A DNA stretch of 64,000 nt from Basidiobolus meristosporus CBS 931.73 (GCA_002104905.1 MCFE01000219.1:60252-124251); one strand, 5' to 3'. Positions 12,641 through 24,194 are shown, counted from the first letter of the stretch. A program made the numbers and translations. Notes: generated by a model not told the origin, from the letters alone.

Positions 12641-14402
12641 TTGTGCTGCATGAAGAAACAAATGACCTTGGTAAATTAAGCATGCAGAATATGCTCAGTA
12701 AGGCTCCAAGAGCACGTGAGCGAAGTTAAGGGGGGTTGTTGGTAATTGACATTTTGGGGAAGATATTCCAAGTCGGTCCCAACAGTGAACTTGGCCAGGG
12801 AATAATAAAGCTTATAGACTGGGTCAGTAATATTAGTATCAGTATCTCTACAAAGCCTGCGGATGCTTATTTTATGAAACAAACCTTAGTTCAATAGTCG
12901 ATATTCCAGCTCTTAGTTTAAAGTGCAAACGAGATAATTTCAACACATGATTCCTTAATATACTTGTAAACAAACTTGGCTATTACTATAACCAAGCTAG
13001 TTAGCATCTATGGAAGGATAACTTCAAACACAGTCTATAGCACAAACAATGAAAACTTTTATTAATATTAGCAGGGGACTCATCAGGTGTTCTCTAAACC
13101 AAGTTATGGAAAAGATCAAATGCCTCTACTCCCTTAACAACATATTTATCTTGATTGAGGGAACTTATGTGACCCAAAACATCCAATACTGAGTGACTAT
13201 TTTTCAAATTAATCCCATGATTTATGAGTTCCCCGAGAAGATTGGAGGGCCAAGTCTCCGATCTCCAATAGACTGGGCCATATTGAGGATCAATCAGAAT
13301 TGATAAAGTGTGCGAAGTTCGATCATCAGTTACGATATCAATCTGTTTGACTATTTAATGGCTTCTACTTACTGGCTATTGCAGTAGCAATTCTGGACTC
13401 TGAGATCACCGAATCGTTATCCAACATCAAATATACAGCAATATGCCTGAAGTGCCAATCCAACGCACCCAAATCACTCGGCCATATTGAATTACATTCA
13501 GGAAATGGCTACACGCAATTCTGGTGTAATATTGTTGTGATAGTGTATTAGAGCTTAGGCAATGGTGATCACTTGGTTTCAACTTGGGACCTTTTTCCCA
13601 CATGTTTTCCCACATTCCACCTTGGCACTATACACAGGATCTGCTACTTACAGGCGAGAAAGATCGCTTGTCGTGGGTAGTGTGAGAGAGTCTTAGAAAA
13701 TCACATTTCGTGGGGAAATCGGAGATTTCGGCGTCTGCCATGCACCAGACCGTGCGAATGGAGGCTGGCTGATGTCCTACCGAAATCTGCACTCTACAAG
13801 GTCACTCTCCGGTTACACACCTTTGATGCTCTCCTAGGCATTGAAGAGTCGCTGGATATATTGCTGTCGAATATCACTTGTATTTTAATACATCTACCAC
13901 ATGCTCCGGGGCTTGCCAGAGTTCCATATGTGGATCGTCCAATACCCAAATGTTAATCTCCAATCAACTATTTGTAGTACTAGGACCAGACTTGCACTCT
14001 ATTCTGATCACACCTCGCTATTGGTGGAAAAATCATGAATCATGCGACTCGCTAAATCTATCACAGGCGTTTGGGGCCTCGTAATGTTTAGTCAGCCTCA
14101 TGGGCTTTTCTTCATATTGCTATATATATATATTGGTCATAGATTTCTTTGGGGCCTTTTTGCTGTTGATAATGGATTCACCCTAATAAGTAAGCGTGCG
14201 TAGTTTCGGTCAGGTGAAAGTATCCCAGAATGTGATCATTCACCCAATGATCAGTGTATAATGATGACAAAATAGAGTTTGAGCAGCTGCTGTAACTTCA
14301 CCCAAAATCCTTGGCTTGAGGAGAGTGCGTCTGAACGGAATAAGTAATGCCGAATAGGTTGCTTCAATCATAATTATATCACCAAGTGCCACCCGCGTCT
14401 AA
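12641..14402. other. Intergenic, no gene recognised
   Basis: Short frames on both strands without family motifs. The minus frame at 12676-12882 could be an upstream piece of the piggyBac-like relic but shows no diagnostic residues. A short (AT)n run occurs near 14.12 kb. Confidence 0.4.
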
Positions 14403-14411
14403 GCTATAAAT
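14403..14411 (+). promoter_or_regulatory. TATA-like box of the amino-acid transporter
   Basis: GCTATAAAT lies about 170 nt before the ATG at 14580, followed by a pyrimidine-rich leader. Position fits a core promoter with a ~140-nt 5' UTR; not otherwise tested. Confidence 0.4.
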
Positions 14412-14579
14412 TCCCCATGCTGCCGTTCAGGATCCTACAATTATCCGTGGCTTGTCTATTTTCCTTGGTTTTCTTAAAAAATTCTTTCATCAGCGTTTTG
14501 AAACATCTCCACTCTTGTTTCCCTACATTTCTGAATCCACAAAGCCAACCGTAGATTCGCTCTACATTGCAAGAAAATC

Positions 14580-15881
14580 ATGTCGAAAACTGACGAGAAA
14601 ACCGTTTCCTACGAGGACCCAGAGATAGCCTACGGTCCCAATGAAGAAACCGAGAGCGGAAGAACGAGCTCTTCGTTTGGAGCGTACTTTAATATTGTGT
14701 GTGTAATTGCTGGAATGGGTGTCCTTCAAATGGCCTATGCGTTCAACCAGGCTGGATGGTTTGGAGTCATTATTACCGTGTTTAGCTGCCTGCTTTGTAT
14801 CTACACCGGCCACCTTCTTATCAAATGCTTGTATTACGACGGAAAAACCAGACTGCAAGGCTACTCTGCCGTAGGCGAAGCGGCATTTGGAAAGTTCGGA
14901 CGATACATGGTGGAATTTTTCCTCCTGTGTTTCTATTTTGGCGTTGCCTGTATTTTCATCATATTGATTAGTCAAAATCTACAGGAGCTATTTGACCTTG
15001 TCAATGTGAATATCAACCTGAAAATTTGGACGATCATCGCAGCAGTGGTTATTTGGATACCTTTTGTAACCTTCAAGGCCATGAAGGAGGTAGAAATCCT
15101 CGCCTTGTTCGGTACTCTGGCGACCGTGTTCACCGTCATCGTGATCATCATCGTTGGCGTTGCAGACATGAGCAAGGTCGAGAACAAAGCCCAAACACAT
15201 ACCTTTATTAAGGCCTCCGGCCTCCCCATCGCATTGGCATCGATCAGTTTGTCTTTTGGTGGTAGCCCGGTGTTCCCGGCTGTAGAGAAGACTATGAAAC
15301 ATCCGAAATCCTGGACCAAGGTTCTTGCCTGTGCAATGGGCACAGCCTTGATCTTGTACACTCTCGCTGGCGTATTTGGCTACTTAGTCTATGGAGATTC
15401 GGTACAATCACCTATCTTCAAAAGTCTTCTCACCAAGGATACAGTGGGATTCACTGTTGGAGTCACCGTGGCGGCAATGATTGCCATGACATTCCATATT
15501 ATGTTTGCTGCACCCATTCTGTTGATCAGTTTCTCACTTGAAGTAGAGAAATGGCTCCGAATCAATGACAACTATATGACCAAGGCCAAGCAAATAGCCA
15601 GCAGGACTATCCTACGTACAGCACTGATGGTTGTCTTCTGCTTGGTATCCATGTTTGTGCCTGCTTTCGGAGATTTTATGTCCTTGGTTGGTGCGCTAAC
15701 AAACACCCAAATCATCTTCGTATTCCCTGCCATTTTCTTTATCAAGCTATATGGATGGAGAAACATCCGCTGGTACGAGATGATCTTGTGTATAATCATC
15801 ATAATTGTTGGAATGGTAAGTTGTGTCTTGGGTACGATAGATGCCATCAAAAACTTGAAATTGGCACTTGAAAAGATATAA
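14580..15881 (+). CDS. Amino-acid transporter, AAAP family (AVT-like)
   Basis: A 433-residue frame with no intron. A polar N-terminal tail of about 30 residues precedes ten or eleven hydrophobic segments. The first membrane segment has the family pattern G-x-G-V-L-x-x-x-Y-A-F-x-x-A-G-W. A second landmark is LSFGGSPVFPAVEKTMKHP near the middle, matching the conserved FxxHxxxP-type region of PF01490 proteins. Length is typical for fungal AAAP permeases. The family moves neutral or broad-specificity amino acids by proton coupling at the vacuole or plasma membrane; which membrane applies here cannot be read from the sequence. Neighbours on both sides are non-coding, so there is no cluster context. 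The antisense frames across it are shadows. Confidence 0.88.
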   Translation: MSKTDEKTVSYEDPEIAYGPNEETESGRTSSSFGAYFNIVCVIAGMGVLQMAYAFNQAGWFGVIITVFSCLLCIYTGHLLIKCLYYDGKTRLQGYSAVGEAAFGKFGRYMVEFFLLCFYFGVACIFIILISQNLQELFDLVNVNINLKIWTIIAAVVIWIPFVTFKAMKEVEILALFGTLATVFTVIVIIIVGVADMSKVENKAQTHTFIKASGLPIALASISLSFGGSPVFPAVEKTMKHPKSWTKVLACAMGTALILYTLAGVFGYLVYGDSVQSPIFKSLLTKDTVGFTVGVTVAAMIAMTFHIMFAAPILLISFSLEVEKWLRINDNYMTKAKQIASRTILRTALMVVFCLVSMFVPAFGDFMSLVGALTNTQIIFVFPAIFFIKLYGWRNIRWYEMILCIIIIIVGMVSCVLGTIDAIKNLKLALEKI

Positions 15882-17850
15882 AGAGATTTTCCCTTTTTGT
15901 CGGCCCTCCACATCCACATCCACACTCCATTCAAATCCGCTACTTGTAACCACGGTAATAGTTTACCCACCTTCAATTCGTTTTATGCACCATTTTGACA
16001 TCTGTATAGTACTATGCCTATTAAAACCAGTTCTGCACTCTATAAACAACAATTGATTTGACCCGCGAACTTTGAGGTTTCATCGGATACTTGCTAGGAT
16101 TCGACGCAGCTAATCGGAGTTTATCTGATATTACAAGTTCCGTGGAGCCTTTTATTAGCATTAACTGGCCAAAGATGGAATTGGTGTGGTCACACACTGA
16201 CATTTCGAATCAGCCGCGTGCGTCCCGGAAGTGGTGGTGTTTTGGCCATAATCACCTATGCTACGTCCCACTGTAGCTACCAGGGAATAAACTATCCCGC
16301 TAGACTAAGTGGGCATTTGCCTTCTCTTAACCAATATGTGCAATTGGAGATCTATTGCTGAACTCGTAGATGTCTGTTGCAACCAAGAACGATGCCGATG
16401 CACACTTGCCGGCAGAATACAAAATCACAAGTCACGGATTTGTACTTCTCAAGTCGCATGATCTGTAACGAAAAGATTTCTAAATTCGGCATATCGACTG
16501 GCCATATATCTCGGAGGAGCAAGTGGAACTGAACAGCCCTTCCGAATAAGGAATATTTTCTAGGGTTCAAGATCAGAACGATCTAGTATCTATGCATGTT
16601 AATCATTACTTGTAATGCTGGGTATCCCAACAAATAGAATCGCCGCTCGGTTGGTTGAATGACATGGCATGAGCCATGCTTTCTCCCTCCTTCGGATAAG
16701 AGTCGATCATCCACGCATCCCTTCCGGTTTGCTGGTGAAATAGGCATTTCATCGGTTGAGCTTGGCTCAGTATGTTAGTTGCTGTAGCCATCACTACAGC
16801 TCACATGGCACATGATGTGTCAGAGAGAATCGCATTTTGTATATCCATCATGTAGAGTTGGGAACTCCAACGTATTTGTGATGATGCTGATTATTTCATA
16901 TCTTCACATCTTACCGAAAACGGTATTCTCTCAGTTACATATACTCTGCTATTTTAAACGCAACGCTCGCAGAGCCAGCCCATGATGACCCCTAGATTAT
17001 GTCACCAACGTTAAACTGCGTTAGCATTCATTGTTGGCCATTGGCGATATCAGAAAAGCGCTCTGGGCACATATGACGGTATGTTTGTAGCATTGTTTTA
17101 GATTACGTGAGGCCCTGATATACCTGCTCCTAAACATGGTTTCTGGGTTTGACATGCGTTGGATCCAGAACAACATGAATGAGAGGGTTTATGTCACGTT
17201 GTTAGAGATGCGAGAGGAAATATGTATGTGAGATATACCACTCCTCAGTGGCGGTTGGTTTTGTATTGATGAAACTCGAAAGTATGGGGTTGTGAGAATT
17301 TGGATGGTAATGGAAAATATTCGCTTTATGATATGCTGCATGAAAACGCCATGATTTTGTATGTGGTACCACTGTATGGACTATTGGTCAGGTGGATCTG
17401 TAGCACACACTGGATGCATTTCTGCCTCAGCCCATTGCCCAGTGCTAATAGTCACGGGATGCATAGACGTTTCGAATCTACTCCATTGCATGGTTGGTAG
17501 TTGCCAAGGTGAAATGTAAATGATCTATTGCTTTTTTCATACTGCCCCAATTTCGAAGTATTATGGTATTTCCACAACCACGAAATGTAATGTTTGATCG
17601 ATTGTTTCGATCATTGTCACTCTAACGTTTGGAAAGCACTACAAGATGGGGTGCAAGATCTATTGGTACTGCTTGAGCATTTTGGAGATTTGTTAGTACG
17701 GTTACATTATGGGACTCCAGCAACTACTCTTGATCAACACACCTATCTATTTTACACTTGAATTCGAGCTGTAAATGGGTATAGATGATTTATGATTAAA
17801 TATCGATTGAAATAAAACAAATAACAGCAATAACCCTTAACACTTTTCAG
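15882..17850. other. Intergenic, no gene recognised
   Basis: About 2 kb downstream of the transporter with only short, unremarkable open frames on both strands. An intron acceptor-like CTTTTCAG ends at 17850 and leads into the next spliced gene, so its first exons may lie in this stretch. Confidence 0.4.
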
Positions 17851-18748
17851 AGACCTTTCATACCATAGCTGTGAAACCGGTATTTTCAATATCCACCAAA
17901 CGAGCAGATACCTTTTTCTCGTTAGGCAAAAAACCTTTCTCTAAATATTGCAAGCTGCCAGGTTCTCTCACCTATTTATTTCAGAATACACCCCTCTCTG
18001 CTATTGATCCAAATGGCTCCCAGATTTCAATTTCATTGGTAACATATAGCAGCAACATCAGCCAGCTTACAAGAATACTACTTGATTTACTATTTTATTT
18101 CCAGAGCTGGCATAAAAATGTTGCACCAAATATGAAATCAAGACAGAAACAATTGGTGCTAGCAAATATCCTCCGAACCCTTCAATAACGCTATTCATAT
18201 TTAGCATATCGAAGTGCACCTAAGGTTGTCCATCTTGCCTTTAGTCACTAACAATGTTCTCAACTGTCGCTTATGTCTATTTATCCACGTTTATGGAAGT
18301 ACTGTGATGTCAAGATTCGGTAGTACGTGTGACGCGTGCAAAAACCATATATTTCTGAAAAATATCGATTAGCTTTAAATAAATCATACATTCCGCATTC
18401 ACGTAACAGTACGTGATATAGCAAGTTTTACTGGAGTTTGGGCAATGAATCAGATTAGCGGAATACGTACCAGATGAAGCTACATTATCCTCCATACTAA
18501 ATGGTGCAAAATACACATCCACTGTTTCTGATGGCTATTTATTGAATGTTGGACAAACACTATTTGGTGGCTTAGATAAGAAAGTACCGAACACAAATAT
18601 TAAGCCTGATTTTGAGGAATGCCATCAAATTTTCACGGAGTCCTCCAAGAAAGGATTAGGAAGTAACGATGTGCTAGTTGAGCAATTGAAATTGATTCTC
18701 GAATTGGGACTAACAGTGCTGAAACTCAATTCCTATACCTTTCATTGA
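17851..18748 (+). CDS. Unidentified spliced gene, ends 21 nt before tropomyosin
   Basis: Coding-like segments are separated by good splice signals. One exon runs 17851-18038 (after CTTTTCAG, before GTAACA). An acceptor at 18104 opens a second segment. A further intron at 18409-18458 (GTACGT...ATTAG) joins codons cleanly into a last exon that runs to a stop at 18746-18748. This last exon (about 96 residues) is continuous and polar, with a predicted helix near FEECHQIFTESSKKG and LVEQLKLILELGL. The segments between 18.1 and 18.4 kb cannot be joined with certainty, and the 5' end is not located. I do not recognise the family; a faint likeness to the C-terminal domain of 6-phosphogluconate/3-hydroxyisobutyrate-type dehydrogenases (HQ..F......G.G..D) is too weak to use. 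It may be a decayed gene. Confidence 0.35.
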
Positions 18749-18769
18749 ACCGCTCCCACCCATATTACT

Positions 18770-19887
18770 ATGGAGAGATTAAAGGAAGTAAGTCTGAAAT
18801 TGACAATGCTGGGAGACGGAGAGATATAACTACTCTTCTTTGAATTTTGTTTCCCTATTGCTATCCACTCCTCACATCCAGTCATTAAATACTGCTCTCT
18901 CATTAGAGAATCAATACTCTTCGTGATGAGGTGCACACAGCCACTGCCCGTGCGGAAGAGGCCGAAATCCAACTCAAAAGACTAAAGGAGATGCAGATTG
19001 ATCGAGAGCAGGAAACAACTAGCTTTAATAAGAAGATCCAGCTACTGGAGGAACAGCTAGAGAAAGCCCAACAAAGATTGGTCGAGTCCAAAGCCTCTCA
19101 TGAGGAAACTAAGGACCATCGTAACTTGAACGATACTCTTGAAAAAAGGCTCAAAATGATGGAAACAACCTTGGAGAAAACCGAAAACGAGCTTAAAGAG
19201 ACGACTGAAAAGTGGGCAATTGTTCTACCAAATTTCAACATGGCCTCATTGACCAATTGAAATCTGTAGGATTCGCGATATTGATTTGAGGACTGAGCAA
19301 GCTGAACGCAGGGTGCAACAGCTTGGGGGTGAGAAGTCGATCCTAGAAGCAAAGTGTGCACTCTATTTCCATTACTGGCAGATGGATTCTAATCACCTGA
19401 AATCAAATAGACTTCTAGAGTTGCCTCACACCAATGTGGGTGCTCGCGAGCGTGATCAGGAACTTATCGATCTACAAGACATGCTGGATATGTTGCAAGG
19501 TGAGCTCAACGACGCCGAGGAAAAACTGGAAAACGCGAAATCCTCGAGAGCAGATGAGGACCAGAATAAATCCGAGATTGAGTCCCGGGAAAAAAAGATC
19601 GGGTTGCTTCAGATTGAACTAGAACAGTCCAAAAATAAGCTGTATGAAGCCGAGGAAAAGTAAGTAATCAAACCGACGGGACTCCTTGCCTAACCCCTCA
19701 AATAACCTGGCATATATCCTCCAGAGCTCATTCCCTCGAAGCCAGATGTGAACAGCTAGAGTGTAGTATCATGCAGTTGGAAGGTGAGCGAGAGTCCGTA
19801 GAAAAGATATTGGAGGGCGCACGTGAGAAATACTCTAGAGTTCGCACAGAGCTAGACGAAACTCTGAGGATAATTGAGGAGTTGTAG
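18770..19887 (+). CDS. Tropomyosin, five exons, 272 residues
   Basis: Exons 18770-18787, 18907-19211, 19270-19353, 19411-19659 and 19725-19887 join in frame (819 nt) across GT-AG introns of 119, 58, 57 and 65 nt. The tiny first exon gives MERLKE and continues RINTLRDEVHTATARAEEAE, which closely follows the N terminus of fungal tropomyosins (MDKIKEKLNALR...ARAEEAE). The whole protein is a charged heptad coiled coil. The C-terminal QLEGERESVEKI...KYSRVRTELDE matches the fungal tropomyosin tail. Family role: binds along F-actin, stabilises cables and rings, and tunes myosin and formin activity. Fungal forms are usually about 160-200 residues; this one approaches the animal length of 284. A tail-like motif also occurs internally (ERRVQQLGGEKSILEAK), suggesting internal duplication. 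The ATG is preceded by only 21 nt after the stop of the upstream frame. Confidence 0.85.
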
Positions 19888-20639
19888 AAGTAGCCGCTAT
19901 GTAATGCTCATGATAACAACTTAATGTAATTCAACCCCCTGCTCTGGGTATCATATGATGTATTTGATCGTGGTCGTATAGAACACACAGGTTAGTCCAT
20001 GGCGACTATTGTTTGATACGGCCAGATATGCTCCACCCGCATGGTCAAGTGTAGAAGACTAAATTAAAGCCATCTGTATCCAAATCTTTGTTATGGTGTA
20101 TTATCGCGTTAGTACCCGTTCAACAGGCGGCACACCTTGCGTTTGCTGTAGATGTTTACACCCAAATCATTTATATACCTAAAGACTTGAATTAGCTTAT
20201 CGCCAAATTAACAGCTATTTACCTGAGATCTAGTTCGTAAGATTTCAGATAATTCTTAAAATTAGTTAAGTACTTCATTTGAACTCGATAAAGATAAATC
20301 AACAAGAGAATACCATGCAATTCTTCTAGTTCCCCAAATCACCTCCAATACTCCCTAGAATCTTGCAACATATATCAGAGTAAACGCGTGCTTCAAGCCT
20401 GCACAGTACTGTTAGGATGTTATTACATGCCTAAGAAACACCCCCAGATATCCTCACAGCTCAGGTCATATTTTTTGGTTTACATAGATTTGCAGGATAT
20501 CATCTTAGTATCTTATATGGAAGCCAGCCCCTTAATTTGGCTGTTAGGATTTTACTCAATATATAGCTTATCAAATGTTATATTTGATATTCAGGCTCCA
20601 TAACTAGCTTCCTCAGTACCTCTTTACTACTACTACCCT
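19888..20639. other. Intergenic downstream of tropomyosin
   Basis: No gene motif seen. Contains the tropomyosin 3' flank and AT-rich sequence with short frames only. Confidence 0.4.
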
Positions 20640-20830
20640 AAGAGAAATAATAACCAAAAGTCAGAACAATGCCTGCAAAACTTCAGCAGAAAGCCAAGTC
20701 TCCTTGGAGTTGCAACTCTCAATCTCAGAGGTTTTCAGCCTTCCTGAGGACAAGTTGTCATATTTCCTTGAGGGTGTTGGTAGCAACCAGCTCACTTACT
20801 CTAGTGATATTTATACCAAAAAAAAATGAT
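20640..20830 (+). repeat. Dispersed repeat, copy 1
   Basis: About 90 bp of this stretch (20733-20826) match the reverse complement of 25737-25830. Both share TGAGGACAAG, CAGCTCACTTACT and AGTGATATTTAT. Both read as Y-F-x-E-G...Q-L-T-Y-x-S-D-I-Y-x-K-K in the same frame, so the repeat derives from a protein-coding unit, probably of a mobile element. The family is not recognised. Confidence 0.5.
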
Positions 20831-21029
20831 TGAAAAATGCCAGCAGAATGCCATATAAATCCAAGTTTGATATTCTTGATAGGGTGCTACCTATACTACA
20901 GCTGGCCTAAGTTGTAATTAGAGACAACATAGTGTGCCTAAAAGAAAATACGTTTTCACCACTAGGTCTATGACATAGCACATCATTTCTATACTTCATG
21001 TGGTGCTCAAAACTTAGTACAGGTATGTG

Positions 21030-21355
21030 TGCTGTAAGAGTCCCAGAGATGTTGGAAGTGATTAAGAGAATAACTAGATTATGTGATTTCACTTGACAAT
21101 TTATTGAATGTAAAAGTGGCATTTATACTGTTATATGATTTTGGTAAAGTGGACACATACAATATACTCAGAAATGTCCCAGGAGCATGTGGGCAAGGTT
21201 TGAGGCTTTTGACAACCCTGAGAGTTTTCATGTCTTGGGTACCTATCAATTTGATAAAATATTCCAAGAAAATCGCAACAGATACCAAGATTCATAAGCT
21301 ATAACCCAAGTGACCAAGTTAAGGTGAATGCCAATTTGAGGCTCTTTCTACAATA
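21030..21355 (-). repeat. Degenerate solo copia LTR
   Basis: The whole length follows the reverse complement of the LTR family: it begins TGCTGTAAGAG, passes through ATTTATTGAATGTAAAAGTGG, the AGCATGTG...CAAG..TTG block and AAGTGACCAAGTTA, and ends CTACAATA. It is clearly older than the LTRs of the island at 27-44 kb. Confidence 0.75.
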
Positions 21356-21731
21356 TAATTCTCAGTGATAAGGATAATATAAGTATCAATTGACCAAGTA
21401 CAAGATCACAATATACGAGTCATTAGAATAAATAATACCTATTTACAAATCATATCGAAAATATATATTGCGGAAGGGCTATCAAAAGAGTGGATTCGCC
21501 ACAAGGTCAAATATGCTTGGCTAATGTGGGATATGCTTTGAAATCTGTATGCGCGCCACTGGTACGCAAGTGAGGTTTTTGATCCAATCATATCAATGGC
21601 TTTGAAGTTAATCACGTAAACAATAACTACATTTACATGCTATTCGTTCAGCCAGCTCTATTCTATTAAATTTAGGTGGTTCACATTGTCCATGACTGCT
21701 ATTCCCTCATCAAATTTCCTACAGTCTACCA

Positions 21732-22130
21732 ATGTCAGGCAAAGCTGGTGGTAAAAGTGGTAAGGCAGTGAGTGGCGGCTCTAAATCGCGCTCCTCAAAG
21801 GCAGGCCTTCAGTTCCCTGTGGGACGTATCCATAGACATCTACGTAAGGGAAACTATTCCCAGCGTATTGCTGCCGGAGCCCCAGTTTATTTGGCCGCTG
21901 TGCTGGAGTATCTTGCGGCGGAGATCTTGGAACTGGCTGGCAACGCAGCTCGTGATAACAAGAAAACCAGAATCATACCGCGTCATCTTCAGCTGGCCAT
22001 CAGAAATGATGAGGAATTGAACAAACTATTATCAAACGTTACCATTGCGCAGGGCGGTGTACTGCCTAACATCCATGGCTCTTTGCTGCCCAAAAAAACC
22101 AAAAAAGAAGGAGAATCTCAGGAGCTTTAG
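21732..22130 (+). CDS. Histone H2A (SQ-tail, H2A.X-type)
   Basis: A 132-residue intronless frame. The histone fold is canonical H2[51 protein letters not shown] and the acidic-patch run NDEELNKLL. It ends in SQEL, the phosphorylatable motif used by Mec1/Tel1-type kinases at DNA breaks, as in most fungal core H2A proteins. Oddities: the N-terminal tail ([18 protein letters not shown]) and the sequence GRIHRHL resemble H2A.Z rather than usual H2A (GRVHRLL), and [10 protein letters not shown] has Gly where Gln/Lys is common. The H2A.Z body signatures are absent, so it is a core H2A. No H2B or other histone gene is adjacent, unlike the divergent H2A-H2B pairs of many fungi. A CCAAT-like sequence at about 21.58 kb could belong to its promoter. 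Confidence 0.95.
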   Translation: MSGKAGGKSGKAVSGGSKSRSSKAGLQFPVGRIHRHLRKGNYSQRIAAGAPVYLAAVLEYLAAEILELAGNAARDNKKTRIIPRHLQLAIRNDEELNKLLSNVTIAQGGVLPNIHGSLLPKKTKKEGESQEL

Positions 22131-23510
22131 AGACCTAATTGGTAGCTTCTCGCTTTTGGGGGCGTATATATGCACACAAGCTTGTGTGTCGGAAACCCAT
22201 TCGAGCACAACGTTAAACGAGTCCTGTATTGCAAAACAATTTTATTCTACATTAAATCCCGAAGGTTACACTCAACACTGACGTTTACATGTATAGCAAG
22301 TGTGTAAAAGTGCCTCTAGCTACCCACGGCAAAAATGACCTATTGTTGGAATATAACAACCTCGGCTTTCACACAGAATATCTTAAGGCGCACCATCTTC
22401 GATGGCTAACTGAACTACAATCCCATCATGCTTTATACAAATGTGATGATAAAGCTGGAATAGTAGAGTCAAGCCCACTCCGCAGAATAACAGCAACGTG
22501 TCCATCCTTTCGTTCTAGATATGGGATTTTTCTATTCTTGAATCTGTGCAAAAATAAACGTTGTATTGGGTCTTTGAATCGATCCACTGGACCGTTATAG
22601 AAACACAAACATTGGCCAACGGACCTCACCATGTGTCCACAGCAGAGTGCTCTAGTATGGAGTCGTGCCGATTGGCCAGTTGGCAAGGACCTACTTGCTT
22701 GATGCATGCCGAATCCATATATGACAATCTGAGCACTCTTGCGTGTCCATAAGCTGTGGTGGAGCTAATATGCGGCTGAATAAACGAAGAGAATCAATCA
22801 TGTAATCATGATTTTCCCAATTTTGGAAAAGGTGTGTCGATGACGCCTCACCCAAATTGCTATCTCGACAGTTAATTTCCCTAAACCACTGCTTGGTGCT
22901 GATTTGGGTAATCAACAACTCCTCCAAAAATCGTTGCCAAGAACAGCAGGTAATAGCCAAGAACAACAGGTAATGTGTCCGAGAGGGTCGGACTAAAGCC
23001 CGAATCAACGGCGCTGTTTCCCAAGCAATCGGTGCACCCCACTCATGGGTCACCTCAAGCTCGAGGAACATCTCTGAGCACATGTGCACCTGCTATCCCT
23101 GACCTGGTGATACTTTTCGTGAGTAAAATCAAGATAATTTCTTGGCAGTAAAGCAGGAGCAGGTATTTGATAGTTAGAAGCAATAGCAATGCTAAATCCA
23201 GCAGCCATCCCAAATCAGGTAATTGATGTCTGAATTTTGTAGTGAAAAACTCACAACAGCATGCGAGGGGAATTTGTCGTAGTAGAAGAATTATTACGGT
23301 CGGTCGCTCAAATTCGAATATTGCTAAAAACAGCATCATCATTCTTGGCATCTCATATGGGATTCACTAGTATCATCAATCCGAATTCCATTTTTGGGCG
23401 CATTTTGGGCCGATTGATGTGTGTTCCAGCAATTCGTATTGGCCATTCGCTTCCATGTTCACCAGTGAGGTTGGAGAAGATCGGGGAGGCCTGCAAGGCG
23501 CTTCAAATCT
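22131..23510. other. Intergenic with unassigned open frames
   Basis: Holds a plus frame at 23261-23581 (106 codons) and minus frames at 22691-23089 and 23055-23351. The minus 22691-23089 frame has a fairly protein-like middle, but no family motif, and the 23055-23351 frame is mostly a Leu-rich shadow. None is supported well enough to call a gene. Confidence 0.35.
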
Positions 23511-23518
23511 TATATAAG
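23511..23518 (+). promoter_or_regulatory. TATA box of the 23595 gene
   Basis: TATATAAG lies 84 nt before the ATG at 23595, a good match to the TATA consensus at a typical distance. Confidence 0.5.
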
Positions 23519-23594
23519 CGATGTTGGTCGACGGGAAAACTGCAATATCCGTCTGGATCTACTACACCTTTGAGGAGCTGAAGCCCTGATAATC

Positions 23595-24194
23595 ATGCCC
23601 CTTGAGAAACCCAGTAGATCTGTTTCACGAGTGGTGCCCAACGACACAACCGAGACGTTTCGGGTCATGTACCTTCATAAAGCGTCGAAGACAAGGCCGA
23701 GCTGCAACAGTCAATATTTAGTTAGTAGAAGCAAACAATGGTGGAGCGATACATTCACCATCCACGATTCCGCCTTCAGTCCCGAGGTCCTGTTTAGCGC
23801 AAGATGTATAAAAGGGACCAAAAAAATGAACATATGGAGTGTCCCATACGAGTTCCATACACAGATCGCTAAACCAACCAACAAGCGAGGCATGTACAGT
23901 TTCGATCTTCAGGGGAATAAATTCTGTTGGGACTACGAACCAAACCAACATCTCCGTTGCTTCGACGCTCGAGAAATGACCCTAGTAGCCCAGGTTTTCT
24001 GGGGAGAATCGTTGAGCTTTTCCGAGTCTAAGTCGTCGAAATCGTCCAAGTCGTCGACTTCCAGTTGCATTTCTCTGGAAGCAGACGAATATGTTTTTGA
24101 TGTGGTGGTCGTCTCAGGCCTCAAAGGCACGCAGTGTCTTTACCCAATGCTTACACTGACTAGTCTGATGATTTTGAAACCTTGGAAGAATTAG
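23595..24194 (+). CDS. Hypothetical protein, possibly tubby-like/LURP-one fold
   Basis: A 199-residue frame with a strong TATA box 84 nt upstream and no intron needed. It has no signal peptide or membrane span. Alternating hydrophobic and aromatic stretches suggest a beta-rich domain, for example FSLxG-like MYSFDLQGNKFCWDYE, then MTLVAQVFW. A serine/lysine tract (SESKSSKSSKSS) follows, then a last strand-like segment EYVFDVVVVSG. This layout, with a central W-x-Y-E and a low-complexity insert, recalls fungal proteins of the tubby-C/LURP-one-related group, but no diagnostic motif proves it. The N-terminal 20 residues may be unstructured; a later Met (residue 25) could be the true start. Function not assigned. 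Confidence 0.55.
   Translation: MPLEKPSRSVSRVVPNDTTETFRVMYLHKASKTRPSCNSQYLVSRSKQWWSDTFTIHDSAFSPEVLFSARCIKGTKKMNIWSVPYEFHTQIAKPTNKRGMYSFDLQGNKFCWDYEPNQHLRCFDAREMTLVAQVFWGESLSFSESKSSKSSKSSTSSCISLEADEYVFDVVVVSGLKGTQCLYPMLTLTSLMILKPWKN

Noticed and set aside
14118-14136. Short AT microsatellite as a possible regulatory element
   Set aside because: Only about nine TA units in AT-rich intergenic DNA; nothing links it to a gene.
14562-15976. Several antisense open frames of 60-137 codons across the amino-acid transporter
   Set aside because: They mirror the codon pattern of a clear membrane-protein gene on the plus strand and show no motifs of their own.
22691-23351. Minus-strand gene with a protein-like middle and a Leu-rich N terminus
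   Set aside because: No family motif, no consistent splice joins, and the hydrophobic part is a low-complexity shadow.
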